From NCBI RefSeq assembly GCF_014349155.1, contig NZ_JACSIT010000090.1:1-54172 (forward strand): a DNA stretch of 54,172 nt, in the 5' to 3' direction. Position 1 is the stretch's first letter; each line of letters opens with the position of its first letter. The stretch is from Neolewinella lacunae (GTDB lineage: Bacteria; Bacteroidota; Bacteroidia; Chitinophagales; Saprospiraceae). Below the pieces are notes generated by a model. It saw only the letters and a program-made list of their open reading frames with translations. It was not told where the DNA came from and did not search any database. Of the stretch, positions 16,903 through 26,559 are shown piece after piece. The translations under genes were made by a program, and so were the position numbers.

Positions 16903-17997
16903 ATGTTTTGCTTCTCTTACCGTTTTTCGCGTATCTTCCTGGTGGCCCTCCTGCTGGGGGGCAGTCTGCTGCTCACCAACGCGGTGCTGGCCCAGGATGC
17001 ACGCTACGCCAACCTGGCCGCCACGCCACAGCTGACCAACCCGGCCCTGACCGGAGTGATGAACGGCCAAATGCGCTTTACGGCCAACTACCGGGAATTG
17101 TACACCGGCCTGCTGGGCTCGGAGGGCTACCGCAGCGTGGGGGCCGGGGTGGAATTGCGACGGCCGGCGGGCAATGGCAACTTCTTCGGGCTAGGCGGGC
17201 AGTTGCAGCGCGACGAGGCGGGAGCCAGTGAATTTACCCGCACCCAGGGCCTCCTGGGCCTGAGCTACCAGCAACAAATCGGGGGATCGCGGCGGGGCGG
17301 AACCGGACACTTCCTCTCCGGTGGTGCTCAACTGGGCTTTGGACAAAGGGGCTACGACCTCAACAAACTGTGGTTTTCGGAACAATACTTCTTTGACAAC
17401 AACACCCGTGAGGCTTACCTGGACCGCACCCTGGACACTGGCGAGCCTTTCTCGGGCAACGGTGCGGGGGCTTACTTGGACGTCAATGCCGGTGTGGCCT
17501 GGTTTGGCACTTTGGGCGATCGGGCGGGCGCATACTTTGGCATCGCTACGTATCACCTCAACGCACCGAACGTTTCTCCGCTGCCAGGACAGCGGGACGT
17601 GCTCGACCAACGCTACGTCGTCCACGGGGGTGGAGAAATCCCGCTGGGGCGCGGCGACATGAGTTTGCTGCCCGCCGCGCGTTTTATGACCCAGGGGCCT
17701 GCCTTCGAGGGGTTGTTGGGGGCCAACGTTCGCTACACCGAACGACGGTGGCAGGAAGTGGCCCTGCGCGCCGGGCTGTGGGCGCAACTGAGCAACCAAT
17801 CCGGGGACCAGCCGGGGCTCAATGCCTACATCATCTCCGTAGGTTTAGAAACCGAACGCCTTCAATTTGGAGTGAACTACGATCTCTCGGCCGGAGCGGT
17901 AGGGACCATCACCAACAGCCGGGGGGGCTGGGAACTGAGCATGATTTACGTCCAGAAGGCCAACTACCGGCAACGGGTCAACTGCCCTACTTTCTAG
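16903..17997 (+). CDS. PorP/SprF family outer-membrane protein
   Basis: 364 residues from the ATG at 16903 (a TTG at 16885 is possible), 20 bp after the giant protein. Signal peptide ending LLLTNAVLAQ, followed by the family opening DARYANLAATPQLTNPALTG and alternating strands with GQMRFTANYRELY, typical of the PorP/SprF beta-barrel. In T9SS, SprF-type proteins bind the type B sorting domain of the cognate SprB and help keep it at the surface. The C-terminus resembles other members (LQFGVNYDLSAG, GGWELSMIYV). Co-transcription with the upstream gene is near certain from spacing. Confidence 0.93.
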   Translation: MFCFSYRFSRIFLVALLLGGSLLLTNAVLAQDARYANLAATPQLTNPALTGVMNGQMRFTANYRELYTGLLGSEGYRSVGAGVELRRPAGNGNFFGLGGQLQRDEAGASEFTRTQGLLGLSYQQQIGGSRRGGTGHFLSGGAQLGFGQRGYDLNKLWFSEQYFFDNNTREAYLDRTLDTGEPFSGNGAGAYLDVNAGVAWFGTLGDRAGAYFGIATYHLNAPNVSPLPGQRDVLDQRYVVHGGGEIPLGRGDMSLLPAARFMTQGPAFEGLLGANVRYTERRWQEVALRAGLWAQLSNQSGDQPGLNAYIISVGLETERLQFGVNYDLSAGAVGTITNSRGGWELSMIYVQKANYRQRVNCPTF

Positions 17998-18001
17998 TGG
18001 G

Positions 18002-18083
18002 CAATCCGTTGGGACCTCCCTTGCTCTCCCCCTTCGGGGGTTGGGGGGGCAACAAACTCCCCCCTCCGGGGGGTTGGGGGGGA
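18002..18083. repeat. G/C-rich intergenic hairpin pair
   Basis: Two copies of a C-run/G-run palindrome (CTCCCCCTTCGGGGGTTGGG and CTCCCCCCTCCGGGGGGTTG), about 40 bp apart. Such hairpins could act as a terminator for the porP/sprF unit; no T-run follows. The 359-bp gap to the next gene also holds copy 4 of the 18-bp motif and a promoter. Confidence 0.6.
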
Positions 18084-18101
18084 GCACCTGCGTCCGCGCC
18101 C
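18084..18101 (-). repeat. Dispersed 18-bp motif, copy 4
   Basis: One mismatch to the consensus (GCACCTGCGTCCGCGCCC), 256 bp upstream of the next start codon. Confidence 0.75.
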
Positions 18102-18161
18102 TGAATAAGAAGCTATAACACCTTAACATTTCAGGCAATTCCTAATACGGCTCCGGCTTGG

Positions 18162-18169
18162 TATCTTTG
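18162..18169 (+). promoter_or_regulatory. -7 box TATCTTTG for second giant gene
   Basis: TATCTTTG about 190 bp upstream of the ATG at 18357. If used, the mRNA has an unusually long leader for this window. Confidence 0.5.
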
Positions 18170-18356
18170 CCGGGACACTTTGAACATATACGCATTCCGG
18201 ACGACCGTTGCCCGCCAGGGAAATTGAGCAAATCGGTGATTGGTACCAAGCCATCGGCTGGCCTGCCTACGCCAGCGCCACGCTGAGCAGCAAAAGGATG
18301 ACTTTTGCGCCTTGGGTACGTCCCCACTGCATTGTCTGCGGACCACGCCCCTGAAC

Positions 18357-21300
18357 ATGAAATATTTATTGCTCTTCGCTTCTTTTTGGTCATTGACAGG
18401 TGGGCTCGCCGCTCAGTCATTCGTAGTTTCCGTCGGTGAAAAGCCGGTACAGCACGCATTGGAAGTGACGGGGACGCAGGAAATCAAAATCACCCTGGAG
18501 GGCGTGGCTGAGGGCGAAACCTACGCGCTGTACATTGCCAATGACCGCGAAGAGCGGCGTTTTTCTTTTGCGGATGTGCCTACGGGAGGGACGCTGCGCG
18601 ACGGTCATTATATCCTGGGGGTCGGGACGGGTCAGGCGCTGGAAGTTTGTGTGCATGAGCGGCTCCACCAAGCCGGAACCCTTTACCTTTCGGCGCGCAA
18701 AAACCGTGGGCGTACGGCGGAAAAACTGATGGCCATGACGGCTATGCCTTCTACGGATGCGGACTTCTTGCTGAATACGGTTTTTCGCAACGAAAGTTGT
18801 TTTGAGCTTACGCCCATTCGCCTGTTAAGCGGTGACAATACCATCCAGAACGGACGGCGGGTGACGCAAACCGGCGTTTTCGGCAACGGGACGGCCACGG
18901 TAGGCATTGAAGACGGCATTGTGATGACGACGGGCTTCGTCGACGACCTTCCCGGCCCCAACGACGAGTTTTTCCCGGCCGGTGGAAGCTACCCTTCTTC
19001 TAACAATACGGATCCCGATGCGGCGGCGCTGGCGGGTGCCTTTGATTACTACGACGTTGCGGTGATTGAATTTGAGTTTGTACCTACCACCACCAGCATC
19101 AGTTTTGACTACATTTTCTTTTCTGAGGAGTACTTTGCCTGTCCACCCTTCGCGGGTTTTGGCAACGATGCTTTTGCGTTTTACCTGGAAGGCCCGGGGG
19201 TGCCCGGGGGGCGGATGAACATTGCCAGGCTGCCGAACGGCGACAACATTACGGCGGCGACACTGAACTACATTACCACCCCCAGCCTTTACGTGGACAA
19301 TTACCCGGGGCGCTTTGTGCCTTGTTCCGATACCCCAGTCCCCCCCTCCCGCCTGGCCGGGATTTCTTACGACGGCTTTTCGCAGAAACTAACGGCGACG
19401 GCGACGGTGATTCCCTGCGAAACCTACCGCCTGAAGCTGGTGGTGGTGGACGTGGCCGACCCAACGCTCGATTCGGGCGTACTGCTGGAAGCGGGCTCCT
19501 TTACGGCTGGCTTGATTGCCGACCCCGAGCCCTCGGTACAGGGCATTCCCGGCCTCGTCACTCCCCTCGAAGGCTGCGACACGGCCTTTCTGACCTTCAA
19601 CCGCCTGTTTTCTGACGCCGACGACTTGGCCCTGCCCCTGGAAGTCAACTATAACCTGATTACGACGGGAACGGGACTGAACCTGGCCGACTTAGGCCTC
19701 GATTTTGAATTGCCCCCACCACCCTTCATCATTCCAGCTGGAGATACCAGCGCAGTGCTGAAAATCCCCATCCTGGCCGACGCTGATGGCGGGGAGGGCG
19801 TCGAAGCTTTCATCCTAAAATACGACGGTACCTGCAACTGTGCCGAAAACCGGGATACCTTCTACATTCAGGATGCCGTTGCGATGCTGGTCGACATCGT
19901 CACGCCAGACCAAGGGCTTTGCGCCGGGCAGGCCATTCAACTCCAAAGCAGCGTCTCCGGAGGCGACAATAACTTCAGCTACCTATGGCCCGACGGGCAA
20001 ACGAGCGATAACGTCAGTTACGTGGCTACTGGCCGGGACACTACCATTTGGCTTACCGTATCCGACGGCTGCGGCAGAACCGGACGGGATTCTGTCCGCA
20101 TCAGCGCTTCGGCCATCTCCGCCACGGTAGGGGGGGATTACTCCCTGTGCAGCACTCCAGTGGTGTCCGTGCCGGTAGATGTGGAAGGCGGCTTAAGCTA
20201 CGTCATTACCCTGCGGGTAGACTCCAATGGCGTGGTAACGGAAACGGACTATACCATTACCCAGGATACCAGTTTCACTTTTGACCGGGCGGCCAGCATC
20301 CGGGTGACTGCCGTGCGCGATGGCAATGGCTGCGGGGGCAGCACGAGCGGGGTAGCGATTGTGCGGGACGCTGACGTGCAGGTTACCCCCACCCTGGGGC
20401 AACCCGACTGTGGCGGTTCCAACGGTACGATCGACTTGCAGGTAGCGGGCGGCAATGCCAACTTTTCGTTTAACTGGCTCGACGACGGCAGCATTACCGG
20501 AGGCAGCCGCAGCAACCTTCCGCCCGCCAGCTACACGGTGGAAATTGCCCGCCTGAGCGACCCAGCCTGCCCACTGACCTTCAATTATACCCTGACGGGT
20601 CCACCACCGCTGGTTCTTGATTCCGTAGCCTACCTGCGCCCTGCCTGTGCGGGCGAGACGATCCTGCTGGCTCCCGTCGTTTCGGGAGGTACCCCACCCT
20701 ACTCGTTTAATTGGCCCGATTCGGTGCGCACCGATAGCCTACTGGCCATCCGTACCCAGAATGGCAGCCACAGTTACCAGGTCTTTGTGACTGACGCCTG
20801 CGGAGAGGAGGTAACGGGTACGGTCAGTTTCACCCTGCCCGCCTTCAGCGTGTCGCTTGCCGGGCGTTACTCACTTTGCAACGCCAGTCCCGCCCTCGTT
20901 CCCATTACCTTAACGGGACCGGCGGGCGATTACGCGGTAACACTTCAGATCGACTCGGCGGGCACCATTTTTACGCGCAGGCTGTTGCTTTCGCCCGGGG
21001 TTACTGACCTGACTTTTTCTGCCGCTGCCGTGCTTACCGTGCTTTCCCTGACGAACGAACAGGGTTGTGTGGGCGATATCCTCAGTTCCGGGGCGGAAAT
21101 TGTCGATCCCCAACTCCGTTTCACCCCTACCCTCGTCCACCCCATTTGCCGGGGGGATGCTACGGGAAGCATCCGCCTAACGGATGCAGGCCGGGTTCCG
21201 CTGCAGTACACCTGGTCGGACGCGGGTCCCGGTACGCCCACCCGCACGGGCCTGCGGGCTGGCACCTACGGCGTTCGTATTGCTGATGCAGCAGACCCCG

Positions 21301-24053
21301 GTTGTTTTCGGGACACCACCTTCGTACTGACCGAGCCCGCAGCATTTGTTGTCAACGCCGTGGCGGAGATGGCCAACTGCCCGGGCGAAACGATTACTTT
21401 AGCCGCCGCGCACCAGGGAGGGACCCCGCCTTATACTTACAATTGGGCCAACGGATTGGGTACGGATAGCCTCTTCACCGTGACTACCCTGGCGGGCAAC
21501 AATAACTACCCGCTGGAGATTACTGATGCTTGTGGGCAGGTGCTGCGGGATACCGTGGAAATAGTTTTGCCGGACGTCACCGCGATGGTCAGTGGCAATT
21601 TCTCAGTTTGTACGCCCCCGTTCAACGCGGACGTACCCATCCGGCTGGCGGGGAGTACGGTGGGGTACACTTTCACGGTGCGGGAAAATGGCGTAGACCG
21701 CACCTTATTCGCCACGGGGGATACCCTGTTGAACTACACCCTGGCTACAATGGTACAGCTTATTTCCGTAGTGGCAGGCACTGCTGGCTGCCCGGGGATG
21801 GCTGGCGGCATTGCCAACGTCCGCAACGGCAATTGGGAAGTGGAGGCGACCGTTACCCCGGTGCTTTGTGCGGGAGAAAACAGCGGGAGCATCAGCCTGA
21901 ACGTCAACAACAACCCAAGCGCTTACACTTACCAGTGGAGCCCCGCTACGCTGAGTGGTCCTAACGTAAGCAACCTGGCGGCGGGCACCTACCGCGTTAC
22001 GGTAACCGAGCAGACCCCCGAAGCCTGTCAGTGGGATACCCTCATCACCCTTCTTGCGCCTGCCTCGGCCATTACTTTCCAAGGGGACAGCGCCCGCGCC
22101 GAAAGCTGTCTCGAACTGGCCTACGCCAGCGCCACCTTTACCGGCGGGACGCCACCGTTGACTTACTCGTGGAGCAATGGCGCAAGCGGAGCGGTTTTGG
22201 GCGACGTACCAGCCGGCAGCTATACCCTGACGGTCAGCGACGCCAACGGTTGTGAAGTGGTAAGAAATTTCAGTCTTCCCGACTTACGCCAGGACGTACT
22301 GGCCCTCATCCTCTCCTCCGGAACGGAGCTTACCTGTAGCCAACCCTCCCAAAACCTGAGCGCCGCGCAGGGCATTCAGGCGGTTAGCTACCAGTGGACA
22401 GGGCCGGGCGGCACCGACCTGGGGACCAGCCGCACCATCAGCGTTGCCGTGCCAGGCGATTACGTACTCAACGTCCTCAACCCCGCCACGGGCTGTACCG
22501 CAGCGGATACCCTGACCATTACCGAAGTACCCAATGGGTTGGAACTGGAACTGGATTCCCTTTACGCCATCACTTGCAGCACGCCCGCAGTTGATCTGAC
22601 GGTGCGCCGCCTGGACCAAAGCGGTGTGGCAAATTTCGAATGGCGCTTCAATGGAACCATCGTTGGCCGGGCCGCTACCTTGCCCAACGTCACTGCCCCC
22701 GGTGTGTATACCCTGACCATCATCCGCCAGGCCGACAATTGCAGCACCAGCTTAACGACCGAGGTGATAGTAGACCGCACCAACCCGCAGGTCAGGGTTG
22801 ACCAAGCCCTCCTCACCGTTAATTGCACCGATCAGCAGGTAAATCCCCGCGTGGAAGCGGAGGGTCCCTACCGTTTCCTGTGGACCTCCAGCGATGGCAG
22901 CATCAGTGGCGCGGCCGATGGCAACAGCGTGAGCGTTACCCGTCCCGGGCGCTACGAAGTATTGGTAACGGATACCTTGAATGGTTGTACCACCATGGCC
23001 ACCGTTCGGGTGAACGAGGACGGCGATCGCCTGCGCCCCAACGCCGGGGCAGACCGCCTGCTCAATTGTGGTGCCAATGGTACAGTGCTGGAGGCTACGG
23101 CCAGCCCCAACCTGCCCAACACCCGCTTCCGGTGGTACGACCGTTCAGGAACGCAACTGAGCAACGTCGCCCGCCTGCTGGTCAGTACCGCCGGCGAATA
23201 CATCCTCGAAGCCATTCACCCCGTCTCAGGTTGTTCGGCTTTTGATACCGTCCGCATCACTACCGAGGCACCTGCGGAGGTGAGCTATACCCTCCTGCAG
23301 CCGCCGTGCCCGGAGGTAGGGGGAAGCCTGACGGTGCGATCCGTGACGGGTACCCATCCCCCTTTCAGTTACCGTACGGAAAGCGGGTTGGGCAGGCCAG
23401 TTGGAAATGGCCTCCGTGAATTACCCGAAGGCGAGCACGTTTTGATCGTCACGGATGCTTTGGGTTGTGAACTGCGGGACACTTTCCAGATCTTTTCCCC
23501 GGGCTTTTTCGAGGGTTTTGCGGAGGATATTACCGTCTTCCTGGGTGAAGAGATTGTGTTAGGTGCCGAGACGAATCGGGGCGCCGGAGCGCGGGTGCAG
23601 TGGACGTGGGGAAACATTGCCGATACCAGCAGTTGTCTGCTTTGTCCCAATCCCGTGGTGCACGCCCTTGAATCTTTTGTGGCGACGGCTGTGGCGGTCG
23701 ATACCCACGGCTGTGTTTTGCAGCTTCGCCAGCAGGTCTTCGTCAGGGAGCGCGACCTGGTCTACCTCCCCGACGCCTTCAGCCCCAGGAACGGAGACGG
23801 GGTGAACGACATTTACACCGTCTTCGGCGATGCGGATTTTGTAACGGCGGTGGAATCTTTTGCCATTTTTGATCGCTGGGGAAATCAGGTTTTCGGGAAT
23901 CAGCATTTCCTGGTGAACGACCCTACAGCGGGTTGGGATGGCACCTACCGGGGTAAGGCCAGTCCGCCCGGCGTCTACGTCTATTCCGTCGCCGTACGCC
24001 GCTACGACGGACGGCTGGAAGTGCACAAGGGAGGCTTTATCTTGGTGGAATAA
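18357..24053 (+). CDS. Giant surface protein, choice-of-anchor L and SprB-like repeats
   Basis: 1898 residues from the ATG at 18357, giving signal peptide MKYLLLFASFWSLTGGLAAQ. Domains: an N-terminal beta domain (~20-120); a choice-of-anchor L domain (~137-383), recognised by GIVMTTGFVDDLPGPN, AVIEFEFVPTTTSISFDYIF, FFSEEYFACPPFAGFGNDAF and AGISYDGFSQKLTAT; a Calx-beta-like domain (~390-505); then repeated SprB/Ig-like units to ~1800 (for example GGTPPYSFNWPDSVRTDSL and GGTPPLTYSWSNGASG); and a gliding-motility C-terminal domain (~1801-1898, LPDAFSPRNGDGVND...FAIFDRWGNQVF). A T9SS type B cargo with adhesive repeats, probably surface-bound. It has no PorP/SprF gene of its own beside it, so it may use the upstream one. 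Confidence 0.9.
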   Translation: MKYLLLFASFWSLTGGLAAQSFVVSVGEKPVQHALEVTGTQEIKITLEGVAEGETYALYIANDREERRFSFADVPTGGTLRDGHYILGVGTGQALEVCVHERLHQAGTLYLSARKNRGRTAEKLMAMTAMPSTDADFLLNTVFRNESCFELTPIRLLSGDNTIQNGRRVTQTGVFGNGTATVGIEDGIVMTTGFVDDLPGPNDEFFPAGGSYPSSNNTDPDAAALAGAFDYYDVAVIEFEFVPTTTSISFDYIFFSEEYFACPPFAGFGNDAFAFYLEGPGVPGGRMNIARLPNGDNITAATLNYITTPSLYVDNYPGRFVPCSDTPVPPSRLAGISYDGFSQKLTATATVIPCETYRLKLVVVDVADPTLDSGVLLEAGSFTAGLIADPEPSVQGIPGLVTPLEGCDTAFLTFNRLFSDADDLALPLEVNYNLITTGTGLNLADLGLDFELPPPPFIIPAGDTSAVLKIPILADADGGEGVEAFILKYDGTCNCAENRDTFYIQDAVAMLVDIVTPDQGLCAGQAIQLQSSVSGGDNNFSYLWPDGQTSDNVSYVATGRDTTIWLTVSDGCGRTGRDSVRISASAISATVGGDYSLCSTPVVSVPVDVEGGLSYVITLRVDSNGVVTETDYTITQDTSFTFDRAASIRVTAVRDGNGCGGSTSGVAIVRDADVQVTPTLGQPDCGGSNGTIDLQVAGGNANFSFNWLDDGSITGGSRSNLPPASYTVEIARLSDPACPLTFNYTLTGPPPLVLDSVAYLRPACAGETILLAPVVSGGTPPYSFNWPDSVRTDSLLAIRTQNGSHSYQVFVTDACGEEVTGTVSFTLPAFSVSLAGRYSLCNASPALVPITLTGPAGDYAVTLQIDSAGTIFTRRLLLSPGVTDLTFSAAAVLTVLSLTNEQGCVGDILSSGAEIVDPQLRFTPTLVHPICRGDATGSIRLTDAGRVPLQYTWSDAGPGTPTRTGLRAGTYGVRIADAADPGCFRDTTFVLTEPAAFVVNAVAEMANCPGETITLAAAHQGGTPPYTYNWANGLGTDSLFTVTTLAGNNNYPLEITDACGQVLRDTVEIVLPDVTAMVSGNFSVCTPPFNADVPIRLAGSTVGYTFTVRENGVDRTLFATGDTLLNYTLATMVQLISVVAGTAGCPGMAGGIANVRNGNWEVEATVTPVLCAGENSGSISLNVNNNPSAYTYQWSPATLSGPNVSNLAAGTYRVTVTEQTPEACQWDTLITLLAPASAITFQGDSARAESCLELAYASATFTGGTPPLTYSWSNGASGAVLGDVPAGSYTLTVSDANGCEVVRNFSLPDLRQDVLALILSSGTELTCSQPSQNLSAAQGIQAVSYQWTGPGGTDLGTSRTISVAVPGDYVLNVLNPATGCTAADTLTITEVPNGLELELDSLYAITCSTPAVDLTVRRLDQSGVANFEWRFNGTIVGRAATLPNVTAPGVYTLTIIRQADNCSTSLTTEVIVDRTNPQVRVDQALLTVNCTDQQVNPRVEAEGPYRFLWTSSDGSISGAADGNSVSVTRPGRYEVLVTDTLNGCTTMATVRVNEDGDRLRPNAGADRLLNCGANGTVLEATASPNLPNTRFRWYDRSGTQLSNVARLLVSTAGEYILEAIHPVSGCSAFDTVRITTEAPAEVSYTLLQPPCPEVGGSLTVRSVTGTHPPFSYRTESGLGRPVGNGLRELPEGEHVLIVTDALGCELRDTFQIFSPGFFEGFAEDITVFLGEEIVLGAETNRGAGARVQWTWGNIADTSSCLLCPNPVVHALESFVATAVAVDTHGCVLQLRQQVFVRERDLVYLPDAFSPRNGDGVNDIYTVFGDADFVTAVESFAIFDRWGNQVFGNQHFLVNDPTAGWDGTYRGKASPPGVYVYSVAVRRYDGRLEVHKGGFILVE

Positions 24054-24133
24054 ACAACAACGAGGCTTCGACTTGTCCTACCAGGGATGCTTTACCAACT
24101 TTCCGTTGGTGCGCTAAAGTTCTGCCGTGCCTG

Positions 24134-24141
24134 TACCTTTG
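24134..24141 (+). promoter_or_regulatory. -7 box TACCTTTG for lipoprotein-pyrF unit
   Basis: TACCTTTG, 14 bp before the ATG at 24156, so the leader is only a few bases. Confidence 0.65.
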
Positions 24142-24155
24142 CAAAAAATTGATCC

Positions 24156-24767
24156 ATGAAGGCTTGTATTCTTAGGACTTGCTGCTTGCTGTGGCTGGGC
24201 TACGGCTTGCTGGGTTGCGGGGGCGGAGCGATGGGACCAGCGGAAGTCGTCGTCGCTACGGTTACGGACGCGGGGGACTCGATCTTCCGGTCCATTTCTT
24301 TAAACTATCGCACCGAGGAAATGCCCGAGCGGCATTACCTGATCTTGCGAAAAGAACTTTCGTTGCCGAAGATGCAAGACTTTCTGGCCACCGAAAGCCA
24401 AGTCCTGCGGGCCAAGGCTGTCGCCGCTGGCATTCAGTCTCTGGGTCCACCCAGTCATCTTTTCTATTCCTGGGAACCCGAGAAAGGCTGGGGTGACGCC
24501 GCAGTGGCACTGCCCGTAGCGGCCGACGTAGAACTGCCCCCTTACCTTACCATCAACCTACCAGCCACACCAGCCCTTAGCCTGGAATTTGAAGGTTCTC
24601 ACGCCGCCCTTCCGGCCCTGCACTATGCGCTCGGCACGGAGCTTTCGCGCCGCAGTCTCCACGCCAGTAAACCCAGCATTGAAGAGCTCCTCGTTGGCCC
24701 CGCCGATTCCGTACCCGTCAGCAATTACCGCACCCGCTTGATTTACCCATATTCCCCCCGCCAATGA
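24156..24767 (+). CDS. Lipoprotein with GyrI-like domain
   Basis: 203 residues. Lipoprotein signal with lipobox LLGC (Cys ~21). Residues ~60-200 follow the GyrI-like/AraC-effector-binding (SRPBCC-like) pattern: a central strand SLGPPSHLFYSWEPEKG, a strand AAVALPVA, then HYALGTELSRRSLHAS and the typical close YRTRLIYPYSP. Such domains bind small or hydrophobic ligands; a lipid-anchored version would act in the periplasm. The stop overlaps the pyrF start by 4 bp (ATGA), so the two are translationally coupled, although no functional link is evident. Confidence 0.7.
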   Translation: MKACILRTCCLLWLGYGLLGCGGGAMGPAEVVVATVTDAGDSIFRSISLNYRTEEMPERHYLILRKELSLPKMQDFLATESQVLRAKAVAAGIQSLGPPSHLFYSWEPEKGWGDAAVALPVAADVELPPYLTINLPATPALSLEFEGSHAALPALHYALGTELSRRSLHASKPSIEELLVGPADSVPVSNYRTRLIYPYSPRQ

Positions 24768-25573
24768 CGCGCCAAGAGCTCTTTTCCGCCATCCAACGCA
24801 AGCGAAGTTTCCTTTGCGTTGGCCTCGATACCGACCCCAGCAAAATCCCCGGCCAACTGAATGGGGACGTCCTGGCCTTCAACAAAGCCATCATCGATGC
24901 CACGCGCGATTACTGCGTCGCCTACAAGCCCAATACCGCCTTCTACGAAGCACTGGGCCTCGATGGGATGCGCATCCTTAAGGATACGATTGACTACATC
25001 GGCAAGGAGCATTTCATCATCGCGGACGCCAAACGCGGAGACATTGGCAATACCAGCGGCTACTACGCCAGCTTTGCTTTTCATACCCTGGGGGCCGACG
25101 CCATCACCGTTGCTCCGTACATGGGAGCCGACTCCGTGCAGCCTTTCCTCAACTACCCCGGCAAGTGGGCCATTGTGCTGGCCCTGACGAGCAACCCCGG
25201 CAGCGACGATTTCCAACACGGCGCGGTTGGCGACGCCGCCCCCCTCTACGCCCGGGTGATGCAACGCGCCCAAACCTGGGGCTCCCCCGAGCAACTGATG
25301 TTCGTATGCGGGGCCACCCACCCCGAAAAATTTGCCGAGTTGCGCCAACTGGCCCCCGAGCACTTTTTCCTGGTACCCGGCATCGGCGCGCAGGGGGGCG
25401 ACCTCGACGCCGTTTGTCGCCACGGCATGAACGCGGAGTGTGGCTTGCTGGTAAACAGCAGCCGGGGCATCCTCTACGCTGCGCCTGATGCGGGCTTTGC
25501 CGAGGCCGCCCGGGCCGCCGCCCACGAGCTGCAGCAACAAATGGAAGCCGCCCTGAAAAATTACCTGCCCTAA
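24764..25573 (+). CDS. pyrF: Orotidine 5'-phosphate decarboxylase
   Basis: 269 residues, the longer group of PyrF. Signatures: CVGLDTDPSKIP at the N-terminus, YKPNTAFYEALG, and the catalytic FIIADAKRGDIGNTS (Lys-Asp network), then VAPYMGADSVQPFL and a C-terminal VPGIGAQGGD phosphate-binding loop. Final step of de novo UMP synthesis, cytosolic. Its ATG overlaps the stop of the preceding lipoprotein gene. Confidence 0.95.
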   Translation: MTRQELFSAIQRKRSFLCVGLDTDPSKIPGQLNGDVLAFNKAIIDATRDYCVAYKPNTAFYEALGLDGMRILKDTIDYIGKEHFIIADAKRGDIGNTSGYYASFAFHTLGADAITVAPYMGADSVQPFLNYPGKWAIVLALTSNPGSDDFQHGAVGDAAPLYARVMQRAQTWGSPEQLMFVCGATHPEKFAELRQLAPEHFFLVPGIGAQGGDLDAVCRHGMNAECGLLVNSSRGILYAAPDAGFAEAARAAAHELQQQMEAALKNYLP

Positions 25574-25599
25574 AAGTTCTTAGTTATTGGGGAACTATT

Positions 25600-25607
25600 T
25601 ACCTTTG
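25600..25607 (+). promoter_or_regulatory. -7 box TACCTTTG for tRNA-His
   Basis: TACCTTTG 53 bp before the tRNA. A TTGG lies too close for the standard spacing, so the -33 element is unclear. Confidence 0.6.
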
Positions 25608-25660
25608 CGTCGCTTTAAATAGCACGTCGGCTTTCAGTACGTTGAAAGCCACTCTATACG

Positions 25661-25734
25661 GTGGTTGTAGCTCAGTTGGTTAGAGCGCTGGATTGTGATT
25701 CCAGAGGTCGCCGGTTCAAGCCCGGTCTTCCACC
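25661..25734 (+). tRNA. tRNA-His (GTG)
   Basis: 74-nt cloverleaf with anticodon GTG at 25695-25697, stem CTGGA/TCCAG, T loop TTCAAGC and C73. A G at 25660 supplies the G(-1) typical of tRNA-His. Acceptor pairs 5-68 and 6-67 are both U-U mismatches as read; the other five pairs are canonical. CCA is not encoded. Confidence 0.92.
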
Positions 25735-25756
25735 CTACGCCGGGTTTCCCGGTCCA

Positions 25757-25793
25757 GGCCCCCTCCTTTAACAGGTTGGGGGCCTTTGCTTTT
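25757..25793 (+). terminator. Intrinsic terminator after tRNA-His
   Basis: GGCCCCC pairs with GGGGGCC around a ~13-nt loop, followed by TTTGCTTTT. Confidence 0.8.
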
Positions 25794-25833
25794 GGTGCTG
25801 CCCTGAATGATGTTAGGTTTGCCTTGGCCGCAA

Positions 25834-26376
25834 CTACTCCACGTTGCAGCAGCTGGCCAGCAGGGAAACGTACTCGGGGCGGTCACCCGCCAGCTTGTGG
25901 ATAAACTTCTCCCGGACCTGCCCGTCTTGCAAAACGAACACCCCCGGCATCTGAAAGCCGTCGCCGAGTTGCTTGGTGCCCACGCCATGGCCATCGAGCA
26001 CGCCGGCCTGGAAACCGCGGATCCAGGAATGGAGGCCGAAAAGTTGCCGGGCCGTGCCCTTGGTGAGCCCGAAAGCCTGATAAAAACGGCAGCCGGGGTC
26101 GGAGACGTGGCTGACGCCGCTCAACTGGTATTTCTCAAAGTACTTTTCGGCCGTGGCGTTGTCGGACATGTGCACCAACACCAGCTTCCCTCCGTAGCCG
26201 TGGATTTCGGGCAAGCGATCCGCCAGGTCGCGGAGCGCCTCCCGGCAAAAAGTACAGCCGAAGTGGCGAAGAAAGACCAGCAAAACGGGCTGCTGCTCGC
26301 TCAGGCCTTCCACCGAAAGACCATCGGTGGTTTTCATTTGGCGGAGCGCTACGCCGTACATTTCGGCCATCATCAT
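25834..26376 (-). CDS. Thioredoxin-fold AhpC/TSA-like protein (PRXL2 group)
   Basis: 180 residues if the first of three adjacent ATGs at 26376 is used; the open frame continues upstream without homology. The active-site region is LVFLRHFGCTFCREALRDL, with a CxxC where peroxiredoxin-like 2 proteins have their redox motif. It is followed by LVLVHMSD, SDPGCRFYQAFGL and a distal GVFVLQDGQV strand of the thioredoxin fold. The last residues LASCCNVE include a CC pair. Likely a cytosolic thiol oxidoreductase; the exact substrate is unknown. Confidence 0.8.
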   Translation of the reverse strand: MMMAEMYGVALRQMKTTDGLSVEGLSEQQPVLLVFLRHFGCTFCREALRDLADRLPEIHGYGGKLVLVHMSDNATAEKYFEKYQLSGVSHVSDPGCRFYQAFGLTKGTARQLFGLHSWIRGFQAGVLDGHGVGTKQLGDGFQMPGVFVLQDGQVREKFIHKLAGDRPEYVSLLASCCNVE

Positions 26377-26522
26377 CTTCCTTTTTATGCGGTTAAATTT
26401 AGGTGTAGTAACACCACAATTAGGCCTTTGGCTGCAAAAAATGCGTCCATAAAATGCTCCGCCCGATTCCATACTACCGACGGTCATTTGCTGGCCCCGG
26501 CCCTGCTTCTTATCCGGACAAT

Positions 26523-26540
26523 GCACCTGCGGCCGCGCCC
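26523..26540 (-). repeat. Dispersed 18-bp motif, copy 5
   Basis: Exact reverse complement of the consensus, 19 bp before the patatin stop and 147 bp upstream of the thioredoxin-fold gene start. Confidence 0.85.
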
Positions 26541-26559
26541 CCTCAGCATGCAAAGATCG

